From the NCBI GenBank assembly GCA_902806565.1, contig CADCXA010000046.1, positions 1 through 64,000 on the forward strand: a stretch of 64,000 nucleotides of DNA, written 5' to 3'. The notes below the pieces were generated by a model that ran no database searches, was not told where the DNA came from, and worked only from the letters and a program-made list of their open reading frames with translations. The translations under genes and the position numbers were made by a program. Positions 23,273 through 38,200 of this stretch are shown here, piece by piece; within the stretch, counting starts at the first letter, position 1, and each line of letters opens with the position of its first letter. The stretch comes from Hypoxylon rubiginosum (Eukaryota > Ascomycota > Sordariomycetes > Xylariales > Hypoxylaceae).

Positions 23273-23529
23273 ATGTGTATGAAAGCAACGTGCAAGACCT
23301 GCAGTAAGTCGATACAATTTTTTCTTCTTCTGATTCAATTCTACGGTTCGCTAGAGCACGGGTTCGCATCTAACACGTGCATTATTAACCTGACCAGGCA
23401 AAACCACGTGGTTTGGCTGCGGGAGCCACATCCCCTCCGTCCCTCGACCACATCTCCGCGGACGAGTGGTGCACCTGCGAGCCCAAGGTCGAGGTGAACG
23501 GCACCAAGTACCCTCCGAAAGTTACCTGA
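23273..23529 (+). pseudogene. Small Cys-rich conserved fungal protein, one apparent frameshift
   Basis: Two exons, 23273-23303 and 23398-23529, separated by a 94-bp intron (GTAAGT donor, TGACCAG acceptor, CTGAC branch site). The start gives MCMKATCKTC, then after splicing SKTTWFGCGSHIPSV; the continuation DEWCTCEPKVEVNGTKYPP is one base out of frame. One surplus C in the run 23441-23443 explains this; allowing for it the protein has 53 residues. I recognise this as a widespread small ascomycete protein with paired cysteines (CxxC, GCG, CTC), possibly metal-binding; function unknown. Either a single-base consensus error or a recently broken gene: nothing else in it looks decayed. Confidence 0.7.
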
Positions 23530-23920
23530 GCAAATGACGAGAATTCGCCAATCGTTCGGTCGGAGGTTGTATGAATTAGGTATGGCGTCGGTGCGCTGAT
23601 TCACGAACTTGGTGGCAACCCGTTGAAACTGGGAGGTACCAGAGAGATATAGCAGTATAATAAAATCTATAATCTCCATTTATATCTATGTAAATAGTTC
23701 ATTACTCGTCAGACCTATCAGTAAGAGCGCGAGCCGCCCGTCGCTAGGTATGCCCTGTGATTTCATGTGTCGTGTCGTATCATATCCCATGTATCCCATG
23801 TATCTATCTATATCATTCCTTCCTGTCGCAAGTTCCCTCCCGTATATCAGGGGTATAAAAAAGGGCCTCTACCTCCTCTTTTCTTTCTTTCTTTCTTTCC
23901 TTTTTTTCCTATCGCGCTCC
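23530..23920. other. Short convergent intergenic region
   Basis: 391 bp between the small Cys-rich gene and the 3' end of the OYE-like gene. It holds repeated CCCATGTAT words near 23785-23800 and a CTTT-rich tract at 23877-23910. No gene seen. Confidence 0.6.
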
Positions 23921-25243
<1,323 letters not shown>

Positions 25244-26447
25244 AGTGTCTAGAAATGGAATTCTTCTCTTTCTCTTATGTATTACTGTATACGGCGACGG
25301 GGAGATCGACCAGGATCTTCAGTATGTACCCGTTAGATATTAAAGAGATTCAGATATGTTGGCGTGCGTTGCCGAAATGATCGGCTATTAGGTATAAGAA
25401 GTTCGGTCTATTAAGAGCCGAAAGGAATAGTCTTAAAGGTCGTTCTAGTTTCGTGTTGTTCTGATCAACAGAGACGGAACCTGGGATTAATATAGGAGGT
25501 ACCTACGGTTTATAAAAGAAGCATTTATAATCCATCCATGATAGCGAGGAGGAAGAGAAGAAAAAAAAACTGGAACCCCCACAGGCTTTTATAATATCGA
25601 AATGCCTGGAAGGCGGGAAGGACGAGAAGAATGGCCGACGGCTTCTAGTTGAGATCATTGACCAATTGTGGTTGACAGCGTCCCGTATTGCTGAATAATA
25701 GAAAGATAGAAGTCGCCCGGTTTCAGTTATCCATAACGGCAACTGAATCGGAAGAAGAAAAATTGATGACGTTATCAGCCATCGCCATTGCGATTAGCCA
25801 GTTGAAAGGTACCACCTAGGAGGTAGATACATATGTACTATTTTAAAACACCAATTGGCGATGGCTGTGATACGTAGCTGAGTTACATTACAAGACGTAT
25901 CCAATCATGCTATGTAGAGACATTTCGCATTCGTTTAGGGTTGTAACCGTTTATAGCCGTGAGCATCGAATTGTTACCTAGGTCATTATCTAGGAGAGAT
26001 ATCTATCTTGATTTGTCACACCGTACCTATTCGGATAGATTATCGGTTACAGCGTGTCACCCCGGGTGGCTGCTTGCTATCGGATATAGGACTAAGATCT
26101 CGCAGGAAAGGGTCGGAGGTTAGGTATTCTAGGTCGTCTTAGAAAATCCGGGAATACCAACGAAGCACCCATCGCCGTGACGAGTTCGTCCCAAAGTCCG
26201 CCCTAAGGATCACGGCAGTGTAGTCGAAACAAGTATAGGGGTCGGTGGTCCAGGAACACCATCCTGGCCAGCCCATCCCGCATCAGGGATTAAATCTGAA
26301 GCAGCCACTCAGATCCGCCGACCCCGAACCCCACCACCGATCCGTTGCAAATCTCATTACCTCCTCCCTGTCTTTCCCCTTACCTCTGCCGGCTCCCGAC
26401 CGCCAACATGGGACGAAAACGGTTGTTCGCGTTTCGTCCCGGACAGC
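25244..26447. other. Intergenic flank left of the giant element
   Basis: 1.2 kb from the OYE start to the first base of the inverted repeat. Normal composition; contains ACCTAGG-type motifs near 25815 and 25978. A 79-codon frame at 25503-25742 has no domain. No gene seen. Confidence 0.6.
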
Positions 26448-26630
26448 GGACCATAAGACTTAAAACCGCCAACCCCGCCAATTCCTAACGGTCCGTATTT
26501 TTTTTATTAAATACTGTGGTCCTAGCACTGTATTTGCCTTGTAATTATAGGGGGCTTAGCGCTATATGCCCTATAAATGAAAATACTATGTATTATTAAA
26601 TTTATATTATAGTTTTAACATTATTTTATT
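26448..26630 (+). repeat. Left terminal inverted repeat
   Basis: Pairs with 48612-48795 in reverse complement. Outer 130 bp are well conserved, including a stretch of more than 30 identical bases around 26513-26550. Towards the inside it diverges by C-to-T and G-to-A: for example the right arm reads GGTTTTAGCACTGTC (reverse complement) where the left reads AGTTTTAACATTATT. Confidence 0.88.
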
Positions 26631-27207
26631 TTATTTTTATTTTTTAATAAACTTAAAATAATAAACTTTATAAATTTATTAATAAACTTATTATACTACG
26701 AATTTATTATATTATAAACTTATTATTTTTCTTTAAAATAAAAATTCTTAAAATAATATTTTTTATTAATTTTATTATATATTATTATTTAACTTATAAA
26801 TTATAATTTACTTTTTTTATAATTTAATTAAAATTAAAGTTAATTTTTTATTATTTTATAATTAAAATTTTTAGTTTATTAAACTTATTAATAAGTTTTT
26901 AAAAATATTTTAATTTGTTTTTTTTAGTTATATTAAAGTTATTTTTTAATTATATTAACTAAGTTATTATATTTATTATTATTATATTTTAAATATTAAA
27001 TTTATTAATTAAATTATAAATATTTTTATATAAATTATAATTATTTATAGTTTTTTATATAAAATAAATTATATAATTTTTATTATATATAAAAAAATTT
27101 AAAATAATATTAATTTTTTTTAATATAATATTAAATAATATAACTAAGAATATTTAATTTTTATAAAATATTTTTTATTTAATTTTAAATTAATATATAT
27201 TTTATAA

Positions 27208-27342
27208 TTTTTATTATTAAATTTTATAAAACTATTATTAAACTTAATAAAATTGTTATTAAATTTAATAAAATTATTATTAAACTTAGTAAAATTATTA
27301 TTAAACTTAATAAAATTATTATTAAATTTAATAAAACTATTA
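27208..27342. repeat. 21-bp tandem repeat inside the left end
   Basis: Six to seven copies of AAAATTATTATTAAACTTAAT with T/C variation. An open frame across it (Lys-Phe-Asn-rich) is a by-product of the array. Confidence 0.85.
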
Positions 27343-30300
27343 TTTATATTAAATTTAATTAATTTAAATATATTAAACATTTTATAATAAAAACATTAAA
27401 ACTATTAATATTTTTATATATTTTAAAATTAAAATAAAAACTTTAATAAATAATTATTTTTTTTTATATTATAAATTAATTTTTTATTTTAATAATTATA
27501 TAAAATCTTTTTATATTTTTATAAATTTTAAAATAACTAACAAATAAAAATCTTTTTTTATAATTATAAAAAATATTAATTTTATAAAAAACTTATTTTA
27601 ATAGTTTTTTATTATTTTAAATTTTTATTATTATTTTTTTTATTATAACTTTTTTAAAAACCATATAATAATAAACTTTTATTATATAAAAAATATTTAA
27701 TTTAAAAGCCTTATAATTTAAATTATAATATAATTATATTATTATATAATATTTAATATAATTAATTTTTTTATTATTAATTTTTATTAATTTTTAAATA
27801 TTTTTAAATTAAAACCTTTAAATTAATTAATAATTATTTAAATTTTATAAAATTATTAATTAATATCTTTTAATTATATTTAATTTTTTATTTATATATT
27901 TAAAATTATAATTTTAATAAACTTATTTTTTTTTTAATTTTAAAAAAAATATTATACGTTTTTTTTTTTTTATAAGTTATTAAATTAATTAAGCGATATT
28001 TTAATTAATATAAATAATAAATTAATTTTTTTAATAATTTATAACTTATAAATTTAAAAAGCTTTATTTTATTATTAATTATTATTTATACTTTTTATAT
28101 AAAGTTTTTTTAACGATTATAACTTTTTAAATAATTTTATCTTTTATAATATATTAAATAATATTAATTTTTATTTATTAAAAATCTTTTAAAATTTACA
28201 AGGTTTATTATATAAAACTAATTAAATATAAAAACTTTTTTTTTATTATAAATAAATTAATTACTATTAATTAAATATTTTAAAATAATATTTAATTAAC
28301 TATAAGTTTTACTTTTTATTTTTAAATTTTACTAAAACTTAATATTTTATTTTAATATAAAAATTATTATATTTTTAACCTTTTAATTATATATATTAAT
28401 TATTATAATATTAATATTACGTATATTTATTTAAAAATATACTATAAATATATAAAATTAAAAGCTTTTATTTTTTATTATAAATTTTTAAATTTAACAC
28501 GAAATAATATTTATAATTCTTAGTTTATTAAAAATGTTTAATTATTTAAATATAATTTATTTTTAAATATTTTTATAAAAAAATATATTATATATAAAAA
28601 AATATAAAAAAAATAAAAATAATAATTAATTTATAGTTAAAATAAATATAATATATAACATATAAAAAAAAATATAAAACCAATTTTTTAACTTATATTA
28701 ATAAGTAAATATATAATAACTTTTAATATATATTATAAAAACTAAAAACTAATTTAATAACTTTAATTATAAAATAAAAATAAATAAACTTTTAATATAT
28801 ATATATTTTTATATAAAAAAACTAAAAATCGATTTAATAATTTAAATAAAAAATAAAAATTAATAGATTTTTAAAGTATAAATGTTTTTTATAAAATAAA
28901 ATAAAAATTAACTTAATAATCTAAATTAAAAATAAAACAACTAAAAAACCATTATTATATATATATATTTTTATAAAAAAAAAAAAAAATTTAATTTAAT
29001 AAATTAAATTTAAAAATAATATATAAATACCTTTAATAAATACTTAATATATATATTTTCTAAAAAAAAAAAAATTTAACTAAATATCTATTTAATTATC
29101 CGTAAAAAAGTTATATTATATATTTATATATTTATTTTTTTTATAGTTTTTAAAACTTTGTTATTAACCCTTAATTTATTTTATAATATATTTTTTTTAT
29201 TACCGTTTATTTTATTATTACTAGTATTTATTAAAATATTAATAAATAAAAATAACATTAAAATAAAGTTATTATTAATATTAAAAAACATGTAAGCTAT
29301 ATTTTTTTAAATTAATTTAAAGCTATTTTAGTTATCCTTTTTAATTGTTTCTATATTATTTAATTATTATCTTTTTTTAAATAAATTAATTTAAGATTTG
29401 TTTTATTTATTATTTAATTTATTATTTAACTTATTATTAATAATAATATAATTAAATATAATTTTATTTTAAAAATATATATTAATTTTATTTAAATAAT
29501 AAAACTTAATATTATATTTATTTATTTTAATTTAAATATATTTTAAGTTTTTTTTTAATAAAAATAACTTAATTTAAACGTAAAAAAAGAAATTTATTAT
29601 TTTTCTTATTTTTTATTATTTATTTATATTAGTTTATATATATCTTAATATATTAAAACATTTAAAATTTAATAAATAAATATATTATGGTAAAAATTAA
29701 TATAATCTTATTATTAAAAATATTTTAAGTAAAATAAATGAAAATAAATTTAAAAAATATAAAAGTAAAATTAAACTATAATAAATTATAATAACGTTAC
29801 ATTAATTTAAAATTACTTTTATTATTATAAAATAATAATTAAAACATATAAGTAATTAAATAAAATTTACCGGAATTTAAGTTTATTTTTTTTTAAAAAT
29901 ATTATAAATATATTTTTATTTAAAAAATAATAAAAATCATTATAAATAAATATCTTATTACTAACCTTTTTAATTAAAATCTTATTAACACCCATTTTAT
30001 TATACTATTTTATATTATTATATATAAATTAACTTTTTTTTATTTTAAAAATAATATAATTAATTTTTAATTTTATTAATATTTTAATTAAATAATAATA
30101 TTAAATATTATAAACTATAAAACTAAAATATTATAAACTTATATAATTACTTATTAATATTATTATAATTTAAATATAATTATTTATTATTACTATTATA
30201 TTTTTATAGTTTAATTTAATAGAATTAATTAACTTTTTAAATTAATATTTAATATTTTACCAACAGGTAAAAATTTCTTTAAAAAAAACCTATTTTTTAA

Positions 30301-32186
30301 AAAATAAAATAATAAAATATTAATTATTTATAAAACACAGTAAATAATTAAATATAAAAAACTAAACATTAAAATTTTAAAACTTATATTCTTTTAAAAA
30401 AATATTATTTTAAAATACTAATATATAAAAATATACCACCTTTTATAATAACTTATTATTATTAAAAATAAAATATAATAAGTTTAATTTTTATTAAAAA
30501 ATATAAATAAAAATAAATACTAATAATTTAATATCTTATATTTTTTTTTTTTATTATAATATTAAATATTTTTAATAACTATATAATAAATATAATATAT
30601 AATATAATAGTTTATAACGTTATTATTAAAAATAATAAAAACTAATTATAAGCTAGTATTATTTTAAAATAACAATTTAATTTAAATTATAAATATAAAA
30701 TTATAACCTTTTATTTTATTAAAATTAAAAAATTATAATAAAAATAAGGTGATTTTTAAGCTATATTTAAAACTATATTTAAAACTTATAAAAAAAAAAA
30801 AACTTTAAATAAAAATAAAAATAAAAATAAGGATAAAAATAAGAATAAAAAAATAATAATAATAAAAATTAAAATAAAAATAAAGATAAGAATAAAAATA
30901 AATAAATAAAAATATAATTAAAAAAAAAAAATATTTTTAATAAATAATAGTATTTTTAAAAGGATTTAATTTAATATTATACCTATATATATATATATAT
31001 ATTTAAATATTTAATAAAAGTAAATTAATATATTACATTATATTTTATTTAATAATAATTATATTATTAGTATCTTATTAAAAAATGTTTATTTTATATT
31101 ATAAAATATATTATATTTATTTAGTAACATTTATTATTTTAAGTTGTTTAAATAACAGTTATTTATTCTTATTTAACGTTAAATTATTTAACGCTTTATA
31201 AAAAAAATCAAAATATTTTTAACATTAATTTAAATTATTTAAATATATAAAATAAAATATAAATAAGTAATAAAATATTTTTTTAATTAAACTATTTAAT
31301 ATATATTTAAGTAAAAAAAATAACTAAAAATTAAAAAAATAATATTAATATTACTATAAAATTAAATTATCGTTAAATTAAATAAACTACGGAAATTATT
31401 TTATAACTAAATAAAATTATTAATAAATATAATAAGATATTCTAGAAAATCTATAATAAAATAACTATTAAAATAATTAATATATTAATATAAAATAAAA
31501 AAGTTAAAATTATTAATAAGAAATTTAATATTATAATTACTTTAAATAATATTTTTAAAAACTTTATTAACGTTTTTATAAATTTTATTAATATTTTTAT
31601 AAACTTTATTAACATTTTTACTATTATTTATTTAAATATATTACTTATTATATTAATAATATAATATTTATAAACAAATAGATAATTAAAATATAAAATC
31701 TAAGATATTAATATTATAATTTAATATTATTATATAAAATTATTTTTAAAGTTATAAATTAATATTTTTCCAATGTTATAATATAATTATAATAATATAA
31801 AAAAGTAAAAAAAATATAAATATTTAATATTATTAATTAAAATTAACATATTTAATTATTATTTATAAAATTTAAAAAATTATAATTATTATATAAAATT
31901 AATAGAAAATTAACGTATATTTTAATTATATAAAAAATACTTTTTATTATATATTTAATTTTATATAAAGTTTTCCTTTTTTTTAATAAATAATAACATT
32001 ATAAAAATACTATTTATAAATATTAATATATTTAAATAAAAAGTTTTTATAAATTTATTAAAATTTATAATATAGTTTTTATTATTAAATAAACTTATAT
32101 TATTAAATAACTTATTTAAATTAAAAATATAATTATAATTAAAACCTAAAAATGTTTTTTAATTTAAGTTAATAATAAATTAATTA

Positions 32187-32226
<40 letters not shown>

Positions 32227-35200
32227 CCTTAAAATAACTAATTATAAAAATATTAAAGTTATAATTAAAATTATTAATAAAAATAATATATTTATTAATC
32301 TTATTAAACTTTTTTTAAGGTATTTTTTTATTTAAATAATACAAATATATTAAACGTTGTTTATTATTATTTTAATAATTATATATATTATAATTTTAAT
32401 TAATATAACTTAATATAACTTTCTTAATATATAAATATTTTATATTTTATAAAATAATAGTTTTAATTTTATTATTATTTAAAACTAAAATATTAAATCG
32501 AATATATATATAAATAATATTAAAAAATAATAAAATAAATATTTTATAAGTTATATTTATAAATAATATTTAAATAAATTAAATGAAAATATATTTAAAC
32601 ACCATTTAATTTAAACTACTTATAATAAAATTATAAAAATATTTTATAAGTTTTATTATTTTAATAATTATAATAATATCTTTTTATAATATATATATTA
32701 TTTATTAATATTAAATAAATTCGGCATTTAAATTAATTTTAACATGTTTAGTTTAAAATAAATTAATATAAAACTTAATTTAAAGCAGGTTAATATAAGT
32801 TAACCTAGATCTTTTTTTTATAGTTATATTAACTTTTAACTAACTAAAAAAACACTTTAAATAAAAATAATAAAAATATTAAAACGTAAAGAAATTATAA
32901 TAAATATTAATAATATATTTATAATAATATTAATCCATTAAACTGGATATTTAATAGTAAGTTATAAAAGGAATTCTTTAAAAAATAAAACCTAAAAAAA
33001 GTTATTAAAAGTTTTATAAAAATTAATATAAAAAAAAATTATATTATTATTAATATTTATATACTTTTAATTAATATAAATAAAATCATTAAAAAAATAC
33101 TGGTATATTTTATTAATTTTAAACTATTAATATTTATATTTTAATATAATATAATATTTATTTAGTTTAATATTATAACCGGTTATATAATATAAAGCGG
33201 TAATTTATTATTATATATTATTATATTTATTAATTATTAAATATTTTAAACTAGCTTATTAGTTAAATAACTTCCTATAAAAAAAAACCTAATTTAAAAA
33301 AAACATATAAATAACGTAAAATTTCCCTACGACTTATTAATATAAAAAAAAATAATTTTAATATAATATACGATAAATTTAATCTAAACTTTAAAACGTG
33401 GAAATAATATATTATTTTTAATAATATATTATTTTTTAATAATACTATTTTATCTTTATATTAAAAAGAAAATAAATATAGTTTATTTTTAATACTTAAC
33501 CTTTTATTATTTTTTTAAATATTATTAATAAAAATATAATAAATATAATATATAATAAAATAATTAACACCATATAAATCATTATTATAAAAATTAAGTA
33601 AAACCTATAAATTATATTTAAAATAATAAATTATAATAATTATACCATTTTAATTTAAAAAAAAAAAAAATATAATAAATAAAATTAGTTTTTAAAGTGT
33701 TTTTAACTTATAAAAAGCTTTTTTTAAAACGTTCTTTAATAATAATATCTTTTATCGTTATAAAAAATAAAAAAATATATATATATAACTAAATAAATTA
33801 AATAATAAATATGGTTAAAATTAAGGTTATTAATTTAATAAAATAAAAATAAAAATATATATAATAAAATAGTATAAAATAATTTATTAAATAATTTAAA
33901 ATAAATAATTAAATAAAAATAATATATTATATAAATATATAAATAAAACAATAAATATATAATTATTTAATATTAAAAAAGAAAATAAAAAAAACATATA
34001 AAAAATTCATGTAATTTTTATTAAAGTAATTTAAAGGTTTTATAATATAAATTATATAAAAAAAAATTATATATATAAAATATTATTAAAAAAAAAGGTT
34101 AAATATTTAATTAGTTATTTAATATTTAAGAAATATTTAAAAGTTATATTTATTATATGATATTTTATTAAATAGTTTTTATTAATTTTTATATATTTAA
34201 TATAATTAACAGTTTTTACTAATTTTAATATATTATATACTTATTATAATTAGCTGGTAAAATAAAATAAAAGTTTTAAAAATTATTTTTTAGTTTTTTT
34301 TAATATTATTATTTATAATCCATAGCTTTAAAACTTCGTTTTTTTTTAAGTACTTAATATATTTAACATAGCTTAATTTAATTATTTATAATATATAAAA
34401 AATATATTTATAATTTAAAATTTCATTTAATTAAAAGCTTTTTAATAATATAAATATTAAAATAATATATATTTTAATTATAAAATAATTTAATTATTAT
34501 TTATCTTAATTTATTATAACTATAAATAAATACTAGGAATATATATTATTTATAAATAAATTATTTTTCTTAAAATCACTTAAATAATATTATTATAATA
34601 TATTAATAAATTAAAGTTAATACTAGGAAATTTAATAATTATTACTATTTAAAAAATATATAAAAAAATCTTATTATAATATTAAACTTATTATTATTTA
34701 TATATTAATCTAGTTTATTAATTTTCCTTTACTTGTTATTTTTATTATTTATTTTTTATATAAATTTATTTATAATTAGTTAATTATATTAATTATTTAA
34801 ATATAATATATAAAAAAAAACCATTTAGTAATTTTTATAAGTTTAATATAAATAAATAATTTAACTTATATCGTTTATAATATTATAATTACTTTTATAT
34901 AATAATTTATTATTTTTATAAAACCAAAATAATTTAACTTTAAGTATTTTAACTTTTATTTTACTTTTATTTTTATTTTTAGCTTTATTTATATTGTTAT
35001 TATTACTATTTATTTATATAATATCATCGCTTTTTATTAAAGATAAAAAGTTTAACTTAAATTTAATATTTAATTTTTTTAAATTATACTTTACTTTTTT
35101 ATTACTAAAATAATTATTATAATTAAGTTTAACTAAATTAAATTTAAAATTAAACTAAGGGTTAAACTTAAAATTAAAAGTGTTTTAAAAATTTAATAAA

Positions 35201-38200
35201 TTATAATTTAATTTAAATTTAAATTTAAAGCTAGGTGTATTTAAATTTTAAAGATTAAATAAATTATAATTAAATTCTAATTTAAAGTTAAAAGATTAAA
35301 AATATAATTTTAAACGTTTTATTAAATAATTATAATCGTTATTATATATATTATTAAATTATGTTTTTTTTATATAATATTTTCTTATAATATATTTTAA
35401 TATTATTATTATAAAAGCTAGAATTATAAAACTTAAGGGTAAAAAATTTAATATAAAATATTTTAAATATTTTAATTTTATTATTAGTATTAAACGTATT
35501 ATTTAATTTATTTAATTTATATTTATTATTAATATAAAATTAAGTTAACCTACGAGTATTAATATAAAGTTTATATTTAATATTTTAAATATTTTTTTTT
35601 TTTATAATATAACCTAGTTTAAAATATAAATTAATAATATATAACTTGAAAATTTTCTTTTTAATAGCTTAATTAATAAAAAATAACATGGTAATATTAT
35701 TAAAAATAAACTAAGCGAAATAAGTAAAAAGGTATTTAATAAAAACCTTATTTATAGTTAAATATTAAAAGTTATAATATAAACTAATAATTTTAAAACT
35801 ATTTAAACTTATATTTAAAGTTATAATATATAACTAACTAATAACCATGAATTATTAATATTTTTAAAAAATAAAATCATATTAAATTAATTTAATAAAT
35901 AATAAAAATCTTAATAAAAAAATAATATATTAAAAAATAAATTAAAAAGATTATTTTTAAACGTTAAAGTTTTAAAACCATGTTTATATATATAATTTTA
36001 AGTAAATTAATTTTTATATATTAATAGAATTATATGGTTATAATAAAATCTAATTTTAATTCTGGTAAAATAATAGGTTTTACTTTTAAAAGCTTAGAAA
36101 AAAAGTTCTAAATTTAATGTTTAAACTAGTATTTTAAGATTTTAATAAGTTTTAAAACAGGTTAATTAATTATTTAATTTATTTATAATTAATTAACTAT
36201 AACTAGAAAATTAATTAAAATAATTAAAATAATTAAAGTAATTTAATTAATTATAAAGGGAATTTTTTTTAGTTTTTAAATGTTTTTAAATTAACGGTAA
36301 TAATATTTGTTTCAAGTTTAGTTTTATTTTTATTAAAAAAAACCATTGGTTAAAATTTAAAAAAAAAAATAATAAATTATATATATTATAAAAATTAATA
36401 TAAGAAAAATATTTAATAAATAAAATAAAGTTTATTTATATTTTTATTTATTTTTATAGCTTGGAATAAAAAAGAAATAATAACTGGTAAAAAAGATATT
36501 ATTTTTTAGTTTAATAATAAATTTTAAAAGATTTAATATTTTAAATAAATAAATATTATATTAATAGCGTTATTAATTTTTAACATTTATTTTTTTATTA
36601 AAAGCCTAAATATTTTTAACTATAATATATATAATAATATATATTAAAAAATAAAAAATGTTGTTATTTTTAATAACTTAAATATTAAATATTAGTTTTA
36701 AATTAAAATAACTTAAATAGTAAATATTAATAATTTTTAATAATAACTTATATAGTTTTTTTTAAAAAAAAAATATAAAAATAAAAAAACAAGGTTTTAA
36801 TATAATTATAATGTATATAAAAAAATAATAAAATTTATATAATATTATAAATATATTAAAGTTTAAATAATATATATAAATATTAATAAATAAATAAAAA
36901 TATTTAAAAAGGTTTAAAATATAAGATTTTTTTAATTTAAAATAATAAGTGTAAAATATATTAATTAAAATAAATAAATACCTAAGTTATAATTTATTAA
37001 TTTACTATAAATTAATAATTATTTAATATATATTTATTATATATTTAAGTTAAAATATTAAAATAATTTATATTACTTATAAATAAGTAGTTATATTATA
37101 TTAAAAATATTTATTTTAAACTATCCATTAAATTTATCCTTATTTAATTACACTTATTTTTATATAACTTTTAATTTATTAATATCTTTTTATACTTAAT
37201 TTATATAATATTAAATTTTATTTAATTAATTTAAATATTATATTTCTTTATTATAAAATATCTTATTTAATATTAATATTAATTTTATATTCATAGTTAT
37301 ATATTATTTTAAATAATGTTTTAAAACTAAATAATTATTTTTATAAAAATTAACTATATTTTTATAAACTGGTTTTAATAAATATTATACCAGTTATTTA
37401 TTATAAATTTATTTCGTTTTTAATATTAAGAAATTTTTAAAATTATATTTTTTTAATGGTTTTTTTAACTTTTATAATAACTGTTTTAATCTAAGATTAT
37501 ATTTAAAATCTACTATTATAATATAATTTATTATATTATTATTAATAATATTTAATTATATTTAATTTATATGGTTACTTATAACATAGCTTTTACTTAA
37601 ATGGTATTTAATTTAATAGTTATTTTATTACTTTATAAATTTAATAACTTTTTATTATAATATATTACTATATATAATATATAAGGTAATTTAATTAATA
37701 ATTAAGTTTATATTAAAGTTATTTTTTATAACTAAAAATTTAAAATAATTTTATTAATATTAATTACGTTTAATATTTTTATAGATAATTTATATTTATA
37801 ATCTAGTATTTTATTATATTTTTTTATAGTTTTATTTATTATTATTTAATTTTTTTATTTTATTTACTGCTTTTTTATTTATATAACTTTATAATTTTAT
37901 TTTTTTAAAAAAGAATAATTATTATATTATTTAAATAAATAATAATTATTTTTAGTTTAATTTATATAACTAATTAATATAATATATATGTTAAAATAAT
38001 TATTTTAATTTTATGATTTATATAAATAAATTATGGTTTAAAGCTAAGTTTATTTATAATAAAAAATATTTATTTATATAAGTTAAAAAGTAGAAAATTA
38101 AATTTATTAACGTTATATTATAATATTTTATAAAAATATATATTAATTTTTATATAGATTTTAAAACTAATAAAATAAAATTTTTAATAGTTATTTATAA

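Noticed and set aside
26161..26464. Small frame ending at the left arm (begins MGRKRLFAFRPG)
   Set aside because: Runs into the inverted repeat, no homologue recognised, and the element end explains the sequence.
27144..27380. Open frame rich in Lys-Phe-Asn inside the AT block
   Set aside because: It is the translation of a 21-bp AT repeat and has no domain or coding composition.
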